Shown here: positions 16,185-25,301 of the stretch, one piece after another
How the letters are laid out: each line of letters opens with the position of its first letter
How positions within the stretch are numbered: the stretch's first letter is position 1
Source of the DNA: Pseudomaricurvus alkylphenolicus
Lineage (GTDB): Bacteria > Pseudomonadota > Gammaproteobacteria > Pseudomonadales > Cellvibrionaceae
NCBI RefSeq assembly: GCF_011683955.1
Contig: NZ_JAAQPI010000005.1
Coordinates: forward strand, 62,001 to 126,000
Direction: 5' to 3'
DNA length: 64,000 nt
Translations under genes and position numbers: made by a program
The notes under the pieces: model-generated
Database searches by the model: none
The model's input: only the letters and a program-made list of their open reading frames with translations
What the model was told of the DNA's origin: nothing

Positions 16185-17444
16185 ATGAAAACAGGAAATA
16201 AAATACTGGCCATATTCAGTCTGCTGGCCGTGGGCATCGTCGGCCTGGTGCTAGCCTATGATGACGTCCGAAGCCGAGTGATGGACAGAGCAGATGCGGC
16301 GGTTAGCCAGGACGCTGACACCATTCGCAGGGGCGCCTATCTTGCGGCGGCGGCCGATTGTGTGGCCTGCCATACCAGTGACGACGGTCTGGCTTTTGCC
16401 GGAGGAACGCCCCTGCACACGCCGTTTGGTACCATCTATGGGACCAACATAACGCCCGACAAGCGCCACGGTATCGGGTTCTACGATGCCGATGAGTTCT
16501 TTCGGGCCGTAGTCCACGGCCGGGCCCGAGACGGACGTCACCTGTACCCGGCCATGCCCTATACCAGTTATCGGGATCTGACTCGGGAGGACGTCGATGC
16601 TATTTATGCCTATCTGATGGATCTGGCTCCGATTAACTTGCCCAATAAGCCCCACGAATTGAGTTGGCCGTTCAGCATGACGTGGACACTGGCATTCTGG
16701 AACTCGTTGTTTGTGCCCAATCAGTCGTTGTTTATGAAGTCGGAGGAATTTCAGGCGCCGTCCTCCCAGTGGCGCAGAGGAGAATATCTATCCACGGCAC
16801 TGGGTCATTGCGGAGAGTGTCACACACCGAGGAATCTTATGGGAGCCGTGGACCCGGGAAATGCTTTAAATGGCGCGTTCCTGGAGGGATTTGAGGCGCC
16901 GGATATCAGCACGGCCGGCCTGATCGAACGGGGCTGGAGTTCTCCGGATTTGTTGCAGTTTCTCAAAACCGGAATTTCCCGCCAGGGAACCATGACCGAT
17001 GAGATGTTCCCGGTTCTGAAGCACAGCACGCAGTATCTGAAGGACGTTGACGCGCAGGCGATGGTCGCCTACCTGATTGGGGATCAACCAAGGAGAATTG
17101 AACAGGAGTTGGGATTTGACCCGAGTCTTGAGAACGGTAGACAAACCTATCTTGACCTTTGCTCCGGTTGTCACGCACCGGATGGAGAGGGAATTCCCCA
17201 CGTTGCCGTGGCAATGACGACCAATACCTCCCTGAGGTTTGAAAATCCAAGAAACCTGATTCTCGTGATTCTGAAGGGGATAGAAGAACAGGACTTTCCT
17301 GGCCTGGAACATATGCAGGCGATGCCCGGTTATCAATCTTCGCTCAATGATCAAGAGGTTGCTGAACTGGGCAACTACCTTCGTGTCACTTGGGGAGGAA
17401 AGTCCGCCTCCATTACCGCATCCGATATTCGTGAGCTGCGATAA
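16185..17444 (+). CDS. tri-haem cytochrome c subunit of the Mo dehydrogenase
   Basis: 419 aa. One N-terminal membrane anchor (about 6-25) precedes three CXXCH sites: CVACH near 59, CGECH near 210 and CSGCH near 326. The layout matches the cytochrome subunit of membrane-bound alcohol/aldehyde dehydrogenases, and of NicB, where three haems are fused to the Mo subunit. Role: passes electrons from the periplasmic dehydrogenase to the respiratory chain. It is the third gene of the operon, 15 bp after the 2Fe-2S gene, and is followed by a strong terminator. Confidence 0.93.
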   Translation: MKTGNKILAIFSLLAVGIVGLVLAYDDVRSRVMDRADAAVSQDADTIRRGAYLAAAADCVACHTSDDGLAFAGGTPLHTPFGTIYGTNITPDKRHGIGFYDADEFFRAVVHGRARDGRHLYPAMPYTSYRDLTREDVDAIYAYLMDLAPINLPNKPHELSWPFSMTWTLAFWNSLFVPNQSLFMKSEEFQAPSSQWRRGEYLSTALGHCGECHTPRNLMGAVDPGNALNGAFLEGFEAPDISTAGLIERGWSSPDLLQFLKTGISRQGTMTDEMFPVLKHSTQYLKDVDAQAMVAYLIGDQPRRIEQELGFDPSLENGRQTYLDLCSGCHAPDGEGIPHVAVAMTTNTSLRFENPRNLILVILKGIEEQDFPGLEHMQAMPGYQSSLNDQEVAELGNYLRVTWGGKSASITASDIRELR

Positions 17445-17485
17445 ATCAACGTCTTTTGAACTGCCAACACTGTTGACTGCACTTT

Positions 17486-17530
17486 GGCCCCGGCTCCAGT
17501 CCCAGTTACTGGTTCCGGGGCCTCTTTTTT
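17486..17530 (+). terminator. terminator of the Mo dehydrogenase operon
   Basis: GGCCCCGG pairs with CCGGGGCC, with AGT/ACT pairing inside the loop, followed by TCTTTTTT. It is about 40 bp after the cytochrome c gene's stop. Confidence 0.9.
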
Positions 17531-18233
17531 GGGGCGTGGCAAGCCCTTTTAGATTTCAGGGTCTTCAGGAAAATTGTGGGCTAGCTGGGACCAGGCTTTA
17601 GTGGAGATGTGCCAAAAGCTGAACTTCGGCGTGGCACAAATTATCTTCGTGTGTAGCAGCGCGCTCCGAGCGCGACCGGGTTGGCACCGTCTCTTTGCAC
17701 CATAACCGACCATTGGAATTAGGTGTTTTTCCCAGACATTTTCCTTGCTGGAAGGACGAAAGGGGCTAGTGATTTTGTGCCACAACGAACACCCAGCCAC
17801 CCTTTAGACCGAGGTACCCGATCTTTATCGTTCTGAACGTCGCAACTTCAAACCGTTGATATGGAGAAAACCCATCGCGCTCAGAGCGCGCTCCTACAGG
17901 TGGTTGGAGAATCCTGTAGGAGCCGGCTCTGAGAGCCTGCCCCGCCTTATCGGGTACGGCGATTGCGCTCGAAGAGCGCACACATCTATTTCAGGTTATG
18001 GCACATTGCTGCCTATCGGATCCCCTCTGAGGCTTGTTACAAATAGAGCTCAAATAGAAAGACTCGATCCGCAACATAATCCTTTCGAATTTCAACAAGC
18101 TAGTCATCTTTCCGGGCATTTTTTTCCCACGAATTCTTAGGAGGAATCATATTCCCAAACGTTCTGAGCAGCTCATGGCGTCATAACCTCAGTTTCATAG
18201 CATGGTATCAATATATGGATATTAAAAATTATA
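17531..18233. other. intergenic region with REP-like repeats
   Basis: No gene is supported. REP-like palindromes lie at 17650-17680 and 17870-17965. The stretch from about 18180 to 18345 is AT-rich and forms the promoter region of the TonB gene at 18346. Nothing else is recognised. Confidence 0.6.
17650..17965. repeat. cluster of GCGCGCTC-type REP-like elements
   Basis: Related units: GTAGCAGCGCGCTCCGAGCG (about 17652), then on the other strand the CGCGCTCAGAGCGCGCTCCT palindrome (about 17876), GTAGGAGCCGGCTCTGAGAG (about 17917) and GCGCTCGAAGAGCGC (about 17965). The consensus TGTAGGAGCGCGCTC resembles REP sequences of pseudomonads. They differ from the GTAGGTTGGATTAG units at 593-804, so two REP families are present. 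Confidence 0.55.
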
Positions 18234-18262
18234 ATCGGTATATTGGTTGAAAATCGATTTTA
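18234..18262. promoter_or_regulatory. paired ATCGAT-like boxes upstream of TonB receptor
   Basis: ATCGGT (18234-18239) and ATCGAT (18253-18258, in AAAATCGATTTT), centres 19 bp apart. The spacer TATTGGTT is shared with the pair at 37320 and nearly with that at 45105 (TATAGGTT). About 90-110 bp upstream of the start at 18346. Confidence 0.55.
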
Positions 18263-18345
18263 ATACCCTATACTGATTTGTAGATCCTGCAGCCAGGTTG
18301 CGCTTGCCGACTGTGGATCTTCTACCCGATTGAGGAGAGACAAAC

Positions 18346-20511
18346 GTGAATCTGACAAAAATCCAAAAAGCAATTATCAATTACAACGCCCTGTTGGCAA
18401 TTGGGGCAACCAGTCTACTGGCTTCGCCCGGTGTAACCCTTGCCGAAAGCCTCGCCCTGGAAGAGGTGGTCGTTACAGCGCGAAAGCGGGAAGAGAATCT
18501 TCAAGAGGTACCGGACTCGATTACGGTACTGAACAACGAAAGCCTGGAAAACGCCGGGGTGGGCAATCTCGAAGACGTGGGTGCCATTGTGCCCAATATG
18601 AGCGTTCGTCGAGCCAATAACGCCGCCTCGATGCTGATTGCGATGCGTGGTATCAACCCCTCCCGTAACACTGAACCTTCGGTGGCAGTGGTTGTCGACG
18701 GTGTACAGCAAAGTAACTTTCTGCAGTTTTCTCAGGCGTTGTCCGACGTGGCACAAATAGAAGTGCTCAAAGGGCCACAGGGTTCACTGTATGGCCGCAA
18801 TGCATTGGGTGGAGCGATCAACATCGTGACTCAGCAACCGGGTGATGAGTTTGAAGCCAAGCTTGCAATGGGGCTGGGTAATGGTGAGAAAAGTGAAATC
18901 AGTGCCATACTTAGTGGTCCCCTGGTTCAAGACAAACTCTATTACCGATTGAGCACTCGGTATAGCAATTTCGATGGCGTGATCCATAATCCCACCGTCA
19001 ACGATGAAGTGGATTTTGAAGAATCCCGTTCAGGTAAACTGCAGTTGAGTTATCGGGGTATTGACGCACTGGAACTTGAGGTCTATTTGTCTTATCAGGA
19101 TGTCGATGCGTCGGTGTTTAACTGGATTCGTTTTGATGAACCGAATTCCCATCGCAAAACGGATGCTGAACCTAGAGGTAACCGCGTAGGCGTGGATAAC
19201 TACAGTTTTGCAGACGCCACGCTCAAGGCTTCCTACGATTTTGGAGAGGTAACACTATCTTCGGTAACCAGCTATTCGGAGACGCGGGACTCCTGGCGGG
19301 GAGACGACGGTGGCCCCACAGATTTGGATTTTGGACCGTTTGACTTCGCAGGCTGTGTTTGTCGTATTCAGGACTACGATGGCTTCACCCAGGAGTTGCG
19401 CCTTGAAAACAGTAATCCGGAGAACCTTTCCTGGCTGGCTGGCGTCTATTACCTTAAACAGGAAGCTCATTTCGAACAACAGATAGTCTTTGGAGTTAAC
19501 CCCTTTGACCCCAACAATAGTGAGTTTAATGCAGGTGGCAAGAGCAGTTCGGATTTTGACAATGAGACCCTGGCTGTTTTCGGACAGTTGAACTACGATT
19601 TGAGCGATGATCTGGCGCTTACTCTTGGATTGCGCTATGACCGCGATGAACGGGAACAGCATGATCTGATTTCCGGTCGCAAGGACGACGAAACCTTTTC
19701 TCTGCTGCAACCCAAAGTATCACTGTCCTACCAATTAACCGATGACGTTATGGTGTACGGAACGGCTTCTCGGGGGTTCCGCTCCGGTGGCTTTAACCCA
19801 GGTGCGGAAAATGGGTTGTTTGGTGCCTTATTCGAATCCGAAGAGATCTGGAACTACGAACTGGGCGCCAAAACCACGCTTGCTGATGGGCGGGTTACCT
19901 TGAACGGTGCCTTGTTTTATCAGCAGCTGGATGATCACCACGAATTTGTTTTTGACAGAACAGTCGGTTCTTCCGTGGTCTATAACGTTCCCGAGTCTAC
20001 CATTTCAGGTATCGAACTTGAGCTTACCGCAAGACCTATCGAAAATCTGGATATCGTCGCCGGTTTAGGGCTGATGGATTCGGAGATCGAAGAGTTTGAT
20101 GCCGCCGCGATTGGTTTCGACCCGGATCTGTTGCCGGGGGTTCCAGAGAACCTTCAAGGTGAGGGCAACAAACTGCCGCTGATCGCCCATCAGACCTTTA
20201 ATTTGTCGGCTCAATACACGATTACCACCGAAGACTGGGAAATTATTCCCCGGGTGGATTATTCCTGGGAGGATCGCAAGTGGTGGTTCCTCGACAATAC
20301 ACAAGAAGCAGGCAAGCTCAGTCTGGTTAACGCCTCTGTCACCGTGCGCTACCAGGATAATCTGACCTTCCGCTTGTGGAGTGACAACCTGATGGATGAA
20401 GACTATTTCTATGAATATCTTCGTAACTTTCAGGTGGGAGCGCCATTTCCGGCTGAAGCTTATCCCGCGGCGGGACGTACCTACGGTCTTAACGTCACTT
20501 ATGATTTTTAG
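18346..20511 (+). CDS. TonB-dependent receptor
   Basis: 721 aa. Signal peptide to about residue 34, TonB-box-like LEEVVVTARKREENL, plug with QIEVLKGPQGSLYGRNALGG, and a barrel ending GLNVTYDF. It starts with GTG; a perfect GAGGAG eight bases upstream decides the start. It comes before the double-VOC/FAH/MDR gene set on the same strand with only a hairpin between, so import and ring-cleavage genes may be co-transcribed. Same plug type as the receptors at 8755 and 28295, but clearly divergent from them. The ligand is unknown. Confidence 0.95.
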   Translation: MNLTKIQKAIINYNALLAIGATSLLASPGVTLAESLALEEVVVTARKREENLQEVPDSITVLNNESLENAGVGNLEDVGAIVPNMSVRRANNAASMLIAMRGINPSRNTEPSVAVVVDGVQQSNFLQFSQALSDVAQIEVLKGPQGSLYGRNALGGAINIVTQQPGDEFEAKLAMGLGNGEKSEISAILSGPLVQDKLYYRLSTRYSNFDGVIHNPTVNDEVDFEESRSGKLQLSYRGIDALELEVYLSYQDVDASVFNWIRFDEPNSHRKTDAEPRGNRVGVDNYSFADATLKASYDFGEVTLSSVTSYSETRDSWRGDDGGPTDLDFGPFDFAGCVCRIQDYDGFTQELRLENSNPENLSWLAGVYYLKQEAHFEQQIVFGVNPFDPNNSEFNAGGKSSSDFDNETLAVFGQLNYDLSDDLALTLGLRYDRDEREQHDLISGRKDDETFSLLQPKVSLSYQLTDDVMVYGTASRGFRSGGFNPGAENGLFGALFESEEIWNYELGAKTTLADGRVTLNGALFYQQLDDHHEFVFDRTVGSSVVYNVPESTISGIELELTARPIENLDIVAGLGLMDSEIEEFDAAAIGFDPDLLPGVPENLQGEGNKLPLIAHQTFNLSAQYTITTEDWEIIPRVDYSWEDRKWWFLDNTQEAGKLSLVNASVTVRYQDNLTFRLWSDNLMDEDYFYEYLRNFQVGAPFPAEAYPAAGRTYGLNVTYDF

Positions 20512-20541
20512 CAAAGGAACGCAGGTGTTTATCTGAAACCA

Positions 20542-20559
20542 GGGGACCCCAGGGTCCCC
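20542..20559 (+). promoter_or_regulatory. intercistronic hairpin after the TonB gene
   Basis: GGGGACCC pairs with GGGTCCCC around two bases, without a following T-run. It probably acts as an mRNA-processing or partial termination point between the receptor and the VOC gene, permitting lower expression downstream. Confidence 0.45.
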
Positions 20560-20613
20560 CGCAGGTATAGAGTTTAGTAAAGAATTCGACAACAAAAATT
20601 GGAGCGAAGAATT

Positions 20614-21834
20614 ATGTTTGATGTCGGCGGAGTGAGTCTTCCGCGCCCTTTTAAAGTCAGGAGATTGGGACATTTCGGTTTCAATGTCAGCGATGTGGAT
20701 AAATCCCTGGATTTCTACTGCGGGTTACTGGGATTTATGATCTCCGACGATATTGATTTCGCCGAGCCAGGTCGCTATCCAAACCCTGAGGTTTTTGAGG
20801 GAGTCGGCAGCACCATTGGAGCATTCTTGCGTCACGGAACGGATCATCACTCCTTCGCTATTTTTCCGAGAAAAGCGTTGGATGCGATGAGTGGCGGAGA
20901 AGTGGAAGCGGACAATTCCATTAATCAAGTGACCTGGCAACTCAACAGCATGGATGAAGTTTTTCGTGGTAACCAATGGCTGGCGGAACAGGGTTACTTT
21001 ATTCCCAGAATTGGCAGGGATACTCCGGGTTCCAATTGGCATACCTATCCTGTGGGTCCGGAGGGTGTGCTCAATGAGCTCTATTGCGGCATGGAGCAAA
21101 TTGGATGGCAAGGTAAAAGCAAACCCGCCGACATGTATCACAGTTTTACCAGTCCGCCCGAGTTACCCCACATTCCTGAATACCAGGAGGTTCAAGGCGA
21201 TGAAGAGAAGGGCAGGGATTCCAGTGAAGGTTATCGACATCGGGAACGCAGAGAAACTGCTTTTGATGTCGACGGCATTTTGCTGCCCCAGCCATTCAAG
21301 ATCGTCAGGGTGGGGCCGGTACGTCTGTTTGTTCACAATATGGCGGAGACACTGGACTACTATCAAAACACTCTGGGCTTGACCTTGACCGAGTCGATTG
21401 ATTTCGAGGGACATAGCTGTCATTTCCTTCGTGCAAATACCGAGCATCACTCCATTGCACTTTATCCCATCGAACTGCGAGAGCGCTTGGGGCTTAACCC
21501 ACTATCGAGAACGCTGTCGTTTGGAGTGCAGCTGGCTAATTACCGACAGTTGCGCGATGCCGTAGACTTCCTCGAAAGCGAGGGCGCAACCGTTATATAC
21601 CTGCCGGCGGAGTTGTCAGCGGGTATTGATTATTCCGCTTTTGTTTTAGACCCCGATGGTCATGCCATTGAGCTTTATTGCTATATGGAGCAGATCGGTT
21701 GGAACGGGGAGCCCCGTCCACAAGAGCAGCGGCGACTGATCTCCGGGGTGGTTCCAAAAAACCAATGGCCGCAAACGCTTGAGCCTGTGTCCGATGAATT
21801 TCACGGGGAACCCTTTTTGGGGCCCTGGCGCTGA
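20614..21834 (+). CDS. double VOC-domain protein (type I extradiol dioxygenase-like)
   Basis: 406 aa with two repeats, about 1-165 and 215-362, each opening FDV(G/D)G.LLPxPFK. VOC folds include ring-cleaving extradiol dioxygenases with a His-His-Glu iron site. Repeat 1 keeps a first-ligand His (H20, LGHFGFNV), a His pair like the catalytic HH of BphC (78-79) and the final Glu (E155, NELYCGM), but the middle ligand position reads Gln (Q105, NQVTWQL). Repeat 2 has Pro at the first position (P235), keeps HH (278-279) and E353. So any metal site is non-canonical and probably in repeat 1. The ATG has GGAG nine bases before it. It is followed by FAH and MDR genes, which fits ring cleavage. Confidence 0.82.
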   Translation: MFDVGGVSLPRPFKVRRLGHFGFNVSDVDKSLDFYCGLLGFMISDDIDFAEPGRYPNPEVFEGVGSTIGAFLRHGTDHHSFAIFPRKALDAMSGGEVEADNSINQVTWQLNSMDEVFRGNQWLAEQGYFIPRIGRDTPGSNWHTYPVGPEGVLNELYCGMEQIGWQGKSKPADMYHSFTSPPELPHIPEYQEVQGDEEKGRDSSEGYRHRERRETAFDVDGILLPQPFKIVRVGPVRLFVHNMAETLDYYQNTLGLTLTESIDFEGHSCHFLRANTEHHSIALYPIELRERLGLNPLSRTLSFGVQLANYRQLRDAVDFLESEGATVIYLPAELSAGIDYSAFVLDPDGHAIELYCYMEQIGWNGEPRPQEQRRLISGVVPKNQWPQTLEPVSDEFHGEPFLGPWR

Positions 21835-21881
21835 ACGCGCGACAAACCGAACTAACTATACTCACAATGCTTGGAGGAATC

Positions 21882-22817
21882 ATGTCCTACAAACTCGTCA
21901 ACTATTCGACAAAACAGGTGTCAGCTCCACGGTCGGGTCTGGTACTGGACGGCCGGGTGTTCGACACCGCGACTCTATTACAAAATCTGGGTGCAGAGGT
22001 CGAACCAAATCTTTCCAATATGGATATGCTTTCTGAGTGGGATCGGTTCCGTTCGATTCTGGAGGAGGCTTCTCCTGCTGCCGATGTATCCGTCGACAGC
22101 TATTCCCTCGATGAAGTTCGGTTGCATGCACCGCTGCTATACCCAAAGGCGATCTTCTGTACTGCTGCCAACTATATTGATCACGTTCGCGAGATGGCCC
22201 ACGAAGACGTCAATATCGACAAAAGCGTATATCGCCCTTACTTCTTCCTGAAGGCGCCTCCAGAGCGAGCCATCGTTGGTCCGGATGTGGCGGTTAAGAT
22301 GCCCGATCATTCGGAAAAATTGGATTGGGAAGCTGAGTTCGCTGTGGTCATCGGTAAAACCGCGAAGAACATCCGCAAGGAGGAGGCCATGGACTATGTG
22401 GCGGGTTATACAATCATTAACGATCTATCCGCGCGTGACCATCTTTTCCGGGAAGATTGGAAACAATTCAAGACAGACTGGTTTGGCCAGAAGTGTTTCG
22501 ACCAAAGTGTGCCTATGGGGCCATGGATAATTCCAGCCAGTTCCGTAGAGAATCCCAACGATCTCAAAATTCAACTCTGGTTAAACGATACATTGACACA
22601 GGACACGGGCACGGAATATATGATTTTTGATGTGGCAGAACAAATTGAGGCACTGAGCCGGCAAATTACACTGAATCCTGGCGACGTTGTTGCTACGGGT
22701 ACAGGTTCTGGCGTTGGTGGGGCATTGGGCAGCGCAGAGAAGGTGTACTTGAAGTCCGGAGACCACATCAAAATCACAATCGAAGATATTGGTACTCTGG
22801 AGAATACCATCGCATAA
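21882..22817 (+). CDS. fumarylacetoacetate hydrolase (FAH) family protein
   Basis: 311 aa. Motifs: FCTAANYIDHVREM, KLDWEAEFAVVIGK (metal-binding E-x-E with a distal Asp), GYTIINDLSARDHLF, and C-terminal NPGDVVATGTGSGVG. FAH-family enzymes cleave C-C bonds in, or isomerise and hydrate, dicarbonyl products of aromatic ring opening, with Mg2+ or Mn2+. GGAGG four bases upstream fixes the ATG at 21882, not the one at 21867. Located directly after the VOC gene, consistent with acting on its product. Whether it is a hydrolase, decarboxylase or hydratase cannot be told. Confidence 0.9.
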   Translation: MSYKLVNYSTKQVSAPRSGLVLDGRVFDTATLLQNLGAEVEPNLSNMDMLSEWDRFRSILEEASPAADVSVDSYSLDEVRLHAPLLYPKAIFCTAANYIDHVREMAHEDVNIDKSVYRPYFFLKAPPERAIVGPDVAVKMPDHSEKLDWEAEFAVVIGKTAKNIRKEEAMDYVAGYTIINDLSARDHLFREDWKQFKTDWFGQKCFDQSVPMGPWIIPASSVENPNDLKIQLWLNDTLTQDTGTEYMIFDVAEQIEALSRQITLNPGDVVATGTGSGVGGALGSAEKVYLKSGDHIKITIEDIGTLENTIA

Positions 22818-22880
22818 GGCCGGCAGCTATTGCAGGTCGATAACAGGCAATCGAAACAAAACATCGCAAGAAGGTTCACA

Positions 22881-23861
22881 ATGACTAGTGCATTAGTAAT
22901 TAACGAAACCGGTGGCCCTGAAGTTCTGCAGTGGCAGGACATCGAACTGGAATCACCGAAAGCGGGTGAAGTACGCATTAAGCATACCGCAGCCGGGCTC
23001 AACTATATTGATACCTATTTCCGCCAGGGAATATTCCCGCTCCCGAATATGCCAGGAATCCTTGGGGCCGAAGGCGTCGGCGTGATCACCGAACTTGGTG
23101 ATGGCGTATCTGACCTTAGCGTTGGTGATCGGGTGGTTTACTCGGCGGGATTTGGTTCCTATTGTCTGGAACGCAATATTCTAGCCGAGAAGTTGGTCAA
23201 AGTTCCCGATGATATCGACGATATCACCGCCGCCGGCTGTTTCAGCAAGGGCACTACAGCTGAGTTTCTCCTGCTGAGGGCCTATCCACGGGATATTCAA
23301 CCGGGGGACTATATTCTTGTTCATGCGGCAGCGGGTGGAGTCGGTCAGATTCTGTGCCAGTGGGCCAACCATTTGGGTGCAAACGTCATAGGTACTGTTG
23401 GCAGCGAAGAAAAGGCCGAAGTCGCACGCAACCATGGTTGTCGTGATGTCATCAACTATTCAACTGAAGACTTCGTTGAACGGGTCAGTGACATCACCGA
23501 TGGCAAGGGCGTTTGTGTCGTCTTTGATGCCGTTGGCAAGAGTACTTTTGAGGGGTCTCTTGATTGCCTGCAACCCCGTGGATTTCTGATCAATTTTGGA
23601 ACGGCGTCCGGGCCTCCTCCCAAGGTTGATCCTACAGATTTGATGCATAAGGGCTCCGTCTATGTCACTCGCGCGAGTCTCTTTCATTACAACGCAACGC
23701 CAGCCGACTTGTCTGCCAGCGCAGAAAAGCTTTTTGCGGTTATCCGTGAGGGGGGTGTCAAAGTCAATGTTAACCAGACCTATCCGCTACAGGACGCCGC
23801 CCAGGCGCACCAGGATTTGGCTGATAGAAAACTGATTGGTTCTACTGTGCTGATCCCCTGA
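22881..23861 (+). CDS. quinone oxidoreductase-like MDR protein (first of tandem pair)
   Basis: 326 aa. Zinc-free medium-chain dehydrogenase/reductase of the QOR/crystallin-zeta type: N-terminal GroES-like part (AGLNYIDTYFRQG), NADPH motif VHAAAGGVGQILCQWANHLGANVIG (key residues AAGGVG), and C-terminal NQTYPLQDAAQAHQDLADRK. Role: NADPH-dependent one- or two-electron reduction of quinones or enones in the cytosol. The ATG at 22881 follows AAGAAGG. The next gene is a close paralogue, so a local duplication occurred. It may reduce a quinone or unsaturated ketone from the ring-opening step. Confidence 0.9.
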   Translation: MTSALVINETGGPEVLQWQDIELESPKAGEVRIKHTAAGLNYIDTYFRQGIFPLPNMPGILGAEGVGVITELGDGVSDLSVGDRVVYSAGFGSYCLERNILAEKLVKVPDDIDDITAAGCFSKGTTAEFLLLRAYPRDIQPGDYILVHAAAGGVGQILCQWANHLGANVIGTVGSEEKAEVARNHGCRDVINYSTEDFVERVSDITDGKGVCVVFDAVGKSTFEGSLDCLQPRGFLINFGTASGPPPKVDPTDLMHKGSVYVTRASLFHYNATPADLSASAEKLFAVIREGGVKVNVNQTYPLQDAAQAHQDLADRKLIGSTVLIP

Positions 23862-23891
23862 TCGGCACCTTCAGAAAAACAGGAGAGAAAA

Positions 23892-24866
23892 ATGGTTAAA
23901 GCAATGGTAGTCCGTGAAACAGGCGGACCCGAAGTTTTCAGTTGGGAAGATATTGAAATCGCAGACCCAGGTGCCGGGGAAGCGCTGATCAAGCATTCGG
24001 CAATTGGTTTGAATTATATCGATGTCTATCACCGCAATGGTGAGTTCCCCGTTCCCAGCTATCCGGCTGTTGTGGGTATCGAAGGCGCAGGGGTTGTTGA
24101 AGCCGTGGGCCCGGGCGTGAACGACGTTGCCGTGGGTGATCGTGTGGCCTACACGGCAGGTATTGGTTCCTACGCGGAAAAACGATTGATCGCCGCCGAC
24201 AGGCTGGTGAAAATTCCGGAGGGCATCAGTGATGTTGATGCGGCGGGCATCATCAGTAAAGGCATGACGGCCGAATCCATGATCCGTCGTTGTTATCGTG
24301 TTAAAGAGGGTGATACTGTACTGATCCATGCCGCAGCGGGCGGTATGGGTCTGATTATGAGCCAGTGGTGTAAACATCTAGGTGCACGTGTGATTGGTAC
24401 CGTTAGCACCGAAAAGAAAGCTGAAATGGCCAGGGAAGCAGGGTGCGACGATGTAATCCTGTATTCCAAAGAGGACTTCGTGGCGCGGGTTAAGGAGCTG
24501 ACAAATGGTGAACTCTGCGACGTTGTGTACGATTCCGTCGGTGCTACTACCTTCCTGCCTTCTATTCAATGTGTCAAGCGCAGGGGTACCTTGGTGAACT
24601 TCGGCACCTCCTCCGGTTTGGTTCCGGACTTGGACATGAGCTTGCCTTATCGTGCGGGATCCATTTACGTCACCCGAGCCAGTGTGATCGACTACACCGT
24701 TACCCGGGAGGAGGTTGTCGAGAGCGCAAATGCGGTGTGGGATGTTATCAAGGCCGGCGGTCTTACAGTAAATGTTAACCAAACCTATTCGCTGAAGGAT
24801 GCCGCCAAGGCGCATGCCGATCTGGAAGCCCGCAAAACCACGGGTTCCACCGTTCTCATTCCCTGA
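23892..24866 (+). CDS. quinone oxidoreductase-like MDR protein (second of tandem pair)
   Basis: 324 aa, the same architecture as the preceding gene: IGLNYIDVYHRNGEFPVPSY, NADPH motif HAAAGGMGLIMSQW and C-terminal NQTYSLKDAAKAHADLEARK. The two proteins align end to end with many substitutions, so the duplication is not very recent and they may have different substrates. AGGAGAG lies seven bases before the ATG. Last gene of the operon, closed by a terminator at 24880. Confidence 0.9.
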   Translation: MVKAMVVRETGGPEVFSWEDIEIADPGAGEALIKHSAIGLNYIDVYHRNGEFPVPSYPAVVGIEGAGVVEAVGPGVNDVAVGDRVAYTAGIGSYAEKRLIAADRLVKIPEGISDVDAAGIISKGMTAESMIRRCYRVKEGDTVLIHAAAGGMGLIMSQWCKHLGARVIGTVSTEKKAEMAREAGCDDVILYSKEDFVARVKELTNGELCDVVYDSVGATTFLPSIQCVKRRGTLVNFGTSSGLVPDLDMSLPYRAGSIYVTRASVIDYTVTREEVVESANAVWDVIKAGGLTVNVNQTYSLKDAAKAHADLEARKTTGSTVLIP

Positions 24867-24879
24867 TACTCACCACTTT

Positions 24880-24920
24880 CACAGGGTCAAATCGTTGAAC
24901 GGTCTGGCCCTGTGCTTTTT
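24880..24920 (+). terminator. terminator of VOC-FAH-MDR operon
   Basis: CACAGGG pairs with CCCTGTG, then GCTTTTTCC. It lies 14 bp after the last MDR gene's stop and ends just before the convergent cytochrome c gene. Confidence 0.82.
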
Positions 24921-24926
24921 CCTGAT

Positions 24927-25286
24927 TTATTGGTCCCTCTGTTCAGCCTCCTTTCCAATCGGTTTTCTTGGTAAACGGGAATAGTAGGCAGCGATGTCTT
25001 CGATATCTTCATCACTCATAAAGAACGTTATGCTTCGCATCGCCGGGTCAACGAAGATCTGCTCACGATAGGCCCTGAGCGCGGATTTGATATAGCCTTC
25101 GTTTTCCCCTTCGATGAGATAGCTGTCGGGGATGCTGCGATTATGGCATGCCGCGCAGGTCTTCGACTTGGCTTTGCCTTGATCCACATTACCTTTGGCA
25201 TGGATTTCGGTGGCCGTCAAGCCGGATGTCAGCAGAGCCGTTGTTAGTGTCAACAGGGTTGGTAATCTCAGTGTCTTGATAGTCAT
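24927..25286 (-). CDS. small cytochrome c (c553/class I)
   Basis: 119 aa. Signal peptide to about residue 30, one haem site CAACHNRSIPDSYLIEGEN (about 44-62), a downstream Met-rich region (MRSITFFMSDED) that can supply the axial Met, and IEDIAAYYSRL as in c553-type proteins. Role: periplasmic one-electron carrier. The same layout as the 94-aa protein at 26227. It is downstream of the exported YcaC gene on the same strand, but a terminator lies between. It may serve the GMC or Mo dehydrogenases. Confidence 0.88.
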   Translation of the reverse strand: MTIKTLRLPTLLTLTTALLTSGLTATEIHAKGNVDQGKAKSKTCAACHNRSIPDSYLIEGENEGYIKSALRAYREQIFVDPAMRSITFFMSDEDIEDIAAYYSRLPRKPIGKEAEQRDQ

Positions 25287-25301
25287 TGTTGGTTTCCGGG
25301 C

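Noticed and set aside
17531-18180. Short open frames between cytochrome c and TonB genes
   Set aside because: They coincide with REP-like palindromes and have no initiation signals or homology.
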